This document shows, in pieces, positions 9,501 to 12,407 of a stretch of DNA of 12,407 nucleotides. The stretch lies in NCBI GenBank assembly GCA_024220525.1, contig JAMYWO010000574.1:1275-13681 (forward strand), given 5' to 3'. The notes under the pieces were generated by a model, which saw nothing but the letters and a program-made list of their open reading frames with translations, made no database searches and was not told the DNA's origin. Position numbers and translations under genes: made by a program. Each line of letters begins with the position of its first letter. Within the stretch, counting starts at the first letter, position 1. This stretch comes from Cochliopodium minus. Its lineage: Eukaryota; Discosea; Himatismenida; Cochliopodiidae.

Positions 9501-9830
9501 AGATGGGGAATTCAAATTTTTTGATTATAATCCTCAAGATTCTTCCATTTTTTACAAGCCCATTTGGATCTCTGATTTCAAGTCTGAGAAATGCATGGTT
9601 TGTGAAAAACTTTTTAGCTTGATCATAAGAAGACACCATTGCAGATCTTGGTAATTTTTAAAAAACTATTTAATTTAAAAATTTTTAATTCAATTAAATT
9701 ATCAATTAGTGGAATCCTTATTTGTAAAGATTGTTCAGGAAAAGCTATCATAAAACAGATAGCAGAAACACCCTTGAGAGTATGTTTAATTTGTTCAAAG
9801 AAATGGAATCCTGAGGGGAGTTTGATATAA
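6470..9830 (+). CDS. FGD-like Rho guanine nucleotide exchange factor (DH-PH-FYVE)
   Basis: Exons 6470-6967, 7275-7449, 7705-7892, 8016-8210, 8450-8702, 9143-9650, 9710-9830; introns 307, 255, 123, 239, 440 and 59 nt. All phases agree and give 645 residues. The N-terminus has an acidic DDD start and 21 Asn, then a Ser/Thr-rich stretch. The DH domain (about 142-335) begins with ELLYTEQTYVKGL, contains NLEERMSNW, LLQLTPFLKVY and ITPVQRIPRYILLLKDLV, and should catalyse GDP release from a Rho/Rac/Cdc42-type GTPase. The PH domain (about 352-465) has REGKLKK, LWLFNDILLYC and a final helix ending CSMWIKAIL. After a Glu/Lys/Asn linker the FYVE finger (about 570-637) shows WISD, RRHHCRSCG, RVC and all eight zinc Cys, so it should bind PI3P on endosomes. 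The order matches the FGD family, but its second PH domain is absent. The start could lie further upstream if this gene joins 5728-6366. Confidence 0.93.
6548..6652 (+). repeat. AAT/AAC trinucleotide run coding poly-Asn
   Basis: Bases 6548-6610 code 21 Asn in a row (mostly AAT, some AAC), followed by an Asn-rich tail broken by Arg, Asp and Thr. It lies in the disordered N-terminal part of the RhoGEF. Homopolymeric Asn tracts are typical of Dictyostelium and some other AT-rich protists. Confidence 0.95.
7933..7978 (+). repeat. 9-bp tandem repeat inside a RhoGEF intron
   Basis: About five copies of ATCAAATTT, the last diverged, lie in the intron 7893-8015. The neighbouring intron 7450-7704 also holds loose AATAAAAT repeats. 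These look like simple replication-slippage products. Confidence 0.8.
8704..9035 (+). repeat. TTA-rich higher-order tandem repeat filling a RhoGEF intron
   Basis: A TTATTAT microsatellite is built into a higher-order pattern. A 24-bp unit of about TTTATTATTATTAGTATT plus ATTACC recurs, with interspersed 12-bp GTTAGTATTATT blocks, before decaying into plain TTA/TTG runs. It occupies most of the 440-nt intron 8703-9142, between the two halves of the PH domain. Several frames on both strands stay open through it and would code only Ile/Leu/Ser repeats; these are not genes. Confidence 0.92.
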
Positions 9831-10324
9831 ACGAATCCAAAAATTTATCTAATGGTGAGAAAGAAGAAATTAATTAAGACAATAATCATTTGTAATATGA
9901 GAAAATTAAAATTTTGAAGAAAAACATTTGAACTCTTTTAATTGTTACAAAAAAATATGCAAGACATATGACATTCAAATAAAAACAATTCTTTCCAATA
10001 AAATTAAATTCCATAAATGCTTTCAAAAAAAATAATTTTCTTGTTTTATTCCTTTTCTTTTTCAAATTTCGGAGTCAATTGAAAAAATAATGATACACAT
10101 CCATTGATTGGAGCCTTGAAACTTTAAGAATAGAACTATTCTTTCAAAAAAATAACAATTGCTTGCAATTCTCCAAATAAATATAAAAAAAATATTAAAA
10201 AAAAAAATTTTTGTTTGCCTCAAAATTATCAATTAAGCTTTCAGATAACTCAACAGTAATAGAATTATAAAATTTTTCACATTATATTTTATGTATTGAA
10301 CAAAAAATTAAAAAAAAAAAAAGG
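9831..10324. other. Intergenic region without a recognised gene
   Basis: 494 bp of AT-rich DNA lies between the RhoGEF stop and the transporter start. It has several A homopolymers, including a run ending just before the ATG at 10325, and AATAAA motifs at 9978 and 9997 that could serve 3'-end formation. I see no credible reading frame, tRNA or repeat array. It must contain the transporter promoter. Confidence 0.6.
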
Positions 10325-12407
10325 ATGCAAGAAAATGCAACAAATAATACACAAACATGTAATATTTCTCAAACATTAAAAAATCATTGGTTCACATTTG
10401 GTATGGTGATTGTGGTTATATTCGCGTATTTTTTCCCCGGATTGGGGCAGATATATTTCGTGAAAAAAATCATATCAAAGGTAGCAGTGGCATTAATATT
10501 TGTGATGGCAGGAATAAATTTAAAATTGTAAGGAATATGAATTGATATAAAAATTATATTTATAACGTACAATGAGAATTTATATAATTTTATAATAAAA
10601 ATCTGCCAAAATAATATTTTCTTCTCCAAACAAACAGCTCAGATTTGAAGTAAGATTTTATTTTCATTATAATATTTTATAATTTTATGTGAATTTTTTT
10701 TTTTTTTTTTCTTATAGGAAAGGACTACCTCGATGGAAAATACATCTCACAGTACAAATATTCACATTTGTATTATTTCCAGCGGTATGCTTTGCTTCCA
10801 CAAAAATAGCCAAACTATTCATCACTAATTATTCCGTTTATGAACCCATTTTCATTGGAATCATTATTTTGGGTTGTGTTCCATGTTCTTCTTCTTCTGC
10901 CATTGTATGGACGAAATCTGCAAATGGGAACTGGATTGTAAATTTTTTTTTTTTAAAATATTAAATTACAATTTTACTTTTGTTTATAATAATATATATT
11001 ATTTAATTTGGTCCACTTCGATTATTAAAACTAAAATAATCACTTATTAAAGCATGAAAATATAAGAATCATTTTGTCAATTTAACCTAATTGATTATTT
11101 TAACTTTGTAATAATTCAAACCTAATTATTTTTTCTCTAATCTAGATTGCTGCTTTTAATTCGGTCAGTATTTTTTCCCTCCCATGAGGAATCAAAAATT
11201 AAATTATTCAATAAATTTTTTTTCTTTTATTTAATAGGTGATTGCTAACTTGGCAGGATTAGGTATCACCCCAGCTCTTTTTTACTTGCTCCTATCCCAA
11301 AAACCAAAAACAGAACCACTCACAACAATAAAGGATATCAGTCTTGTTCTCATCATTCCCATGGTATGGATTGGATTCATCTTTTAAAATATAAAATTAT
11401 TCAATATTTATCCTGATCTCTTAATAGATTGCAGGAAAGATATTCGCATTGATAACAGAAAAGAAATTCCCAACTTTCTACTTTAACAGAATTCAAAAGG
11501 TCAGATGGGGAGACATAGAAAAGTTTCTTCTCTTGGTAATCATCTGGATCTCTTTTTGTGACACATTCGTAGTTTTGACAGAACAAAAACTTCCGATTTC
11601 CTCCATTTTTGTTTTGTTTGTGTTTTTCATTTTTCTTTACCTTTTTATGTTTGGTTTGTCTTTTCTCATTGGTCAAATCAAGTTTATCACCAAAGATAGA
11701 TCTGAGGCTCTTGTTCTTGTTTTCACCAACCCTTCTAAAACTTTAGCTTTGGGTAACTACTCTTTTTTTTTTTGCTTTGATTTAATTTTTAATTTTTTAC
11801 ACATTTAATTATTAATCGCCGAAAAAAATAGGAATCCCTTTAATCTTGATTTTGTACAAAGACTATCCCTATCTTGGCCTTTTCCAAATCCCTCTTTTGA
11901 TTTATCAACGTAAACAAAATTTTATAATATAATAATAATTTATTGTAAAAAATTATAAATAATAAATAATCACAAAAATTAATTTTGTTTAGCATTACAA
12001 CTCACAATGTCTGGGTTATTTTTGAACAAATTAAAATCATGGAGAGAAAGAGATCCTACTTTCAGTTTAGAAGAATCAATGAAAGGGGGAACCGAAGAAA
12101 TTTCCTGCTCCGATCCAGAAAAGGGAAGCACTTCAGGGGATGATACTGACCTTGAAAATGCTATAGAAATGTCCGACAAAGAAAGCACCAGTTCCGAAAA
12201 CAGTGATTTGGAAGACAACAATAACAATAAGGAAGAAGAAGACAATAACAAGGGAGAGAATAACAAGGAAGAAGTGGTGATCGAGTTTTTGGATGAAGAC
12301 AACGAAAATAACAACGAAAGCCTAAACGATCTCCTTGATGAAGACAATGATGAAACTAATATCTTAGAAGATGGCGATGAATACATTAATGATGATACTA
12401 ATATCTT
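10325..12407 (+). CDS. SLC10A7: SLC10A7/RCH1-family membrane transporter, 3' end missing (runs off right edge)
   Basis: Exons 10325-10527, 10638-10649, 10718-10937, 11146-11163, 11238-11363, 11428-11752, 11832-11909 and 11993 to the edge; introns 110, 68, 208, 74, 64, 79 and 83 nt. The in-window product is 465 residues. The spliced protein follows human SLC10A7 through its ten-helix core: NHWFTFGMV, GINLKFSDL, HLTVQIFTF, GCVPCSSSSAIVWTK, GNWIIAAFNS, GLGITP, ISFCDTF, TNPSKTLALGIP and QIPLLIYQPLQL all align with the same spacing. Family members (SLC10A7, fungal Rch1) negatively regulate calcium entry; the transported substrate is unsettled. No signal peptide is needed. After KSWRERDPTF, near where animal proteins end, an acidic Asp/Glu/Asn/Ser-rich tail of more than 100 residues begins and is still open at the edge. 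The ATG at 10325 follows an A-run and leads straight into the first helix. Confidence 0.93.
10638..10649 (+). other. SLC10A7: 12-nt microexon of the SLC10A7-like gene
   Basis: CTCAGATTTGAA lies between AAACAG and GTAAGA. Joined to TT of exon 1 and G of exon 3 it gives FSDLK, so NLK to KIHL has the same 15-residue length as the human protein. Leaving it out keeps the frame but removes four residues of the loop after an early helix. Confidence 0.88.
11146..11163 (+). other. SLC10A7: 18-nt microexon (IAAFNS) of the SLC10A7-like gene
   Basis: ATTGCTGCTTTTAATTCG lies between TCTAG and GTCAGT and codes IAAFNS. It corresponds to the conserved FNS motif in the core of the family. With it, the spacing from GN to FNS and from FNS to ITP equals the human protein. 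Confidence 0.9.

Noticed and set aside
6968-9709. Many in-frame stops in the RhoGEF region, suggesting a pseudogene
   Set aside because: Every stop lies in a segment bounded by GT and AG with matching phase, and the spliced protein is a complete DH-PH-FYVE with all zinc ligands.
11979-12386. Ser/Leu-rich 135-codon open frame antisense to the acidic tail
   Set aside because: It is the mirror of Asp/Glu/Asn codons of the transporter's last exon; the sense frame continues directly from the conserved core.

Overview
The window is eukaryotic nuclear DNA from a very AT-rich, intron-rich, gene-dense genome. I read six genes, about 22 GT-AG introns (most 53-110 nt, almost pure A+T), standard stop codons (TAA, TGA), an asparagine homopolymer coded by AAT/AAC, and intergenic gaps as short as 70-80 bp. 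The protein set fits a free-living amoeboid protist: CH/gelsolin actin binding, DH-PH-FYVE Rho signalling, a divergent PPM phosphatase, and poly-Asn as seen in social amoebae. Amoebozoa or a similar lineage such as Anaeramoeba is plausible, but the species cannot be told from the sequence alone.

Left third, minus strand. Bases 1-1771 hold the 5' part of a CH-domain plus gelsolin-like protein. It enters 28 tandem EKERL-type pentapeptides (bases 1-420) and runs off the left edge. 77 bp upstream of it on the same strand lies a complete four-exon gene (1849-4050) for a 660-residue PPM/PP2C-type phosphatase with a helical N-terminus and an HSP20/CS-like C-terminal domain. A 355-bp divergent intergenic region (4051-4405) separates this from the plus-strand genes.

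Right two thirds, plus strand. RPL5/uL18 (4406-5564) has three exons, the middle one only 12 nt. A short gene or N-terminal exon set (5728-6399) carries a possible RA/ubiquitin-like domain. An FGD-like DH-PH-FYVE RhoGEF follows (6470-9830, seven exons, one intron filled by a TTA-rich tandem repeat). The two may be one gene, because a phase-matched intron at 6367-6448 would join them. After a 494-bp gap comes an SLC10A7/RCH1-type membrane transporter (10325 to right edge, eight exons including a 12-nt and an 18-nt microexon) with an unusual acidic tail.

The genes do not form a pathway in an operon sense. Three of them (CH-gelsolin, RhoGEF-FYVE, phosphatase) would be expected to act in cortical actin, membrane or signalling processes. 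The most notable observations are the three in-frame microexons, each supported by exact-length alignment to conserved families, the possible RA-DH-PH-FYVE fusion with alternative first exons, the PPM-HSP20 fusion, and the EKERL repeat array. No tRNA, rRNA, CRISPR, mobile element or viral gene was seen.
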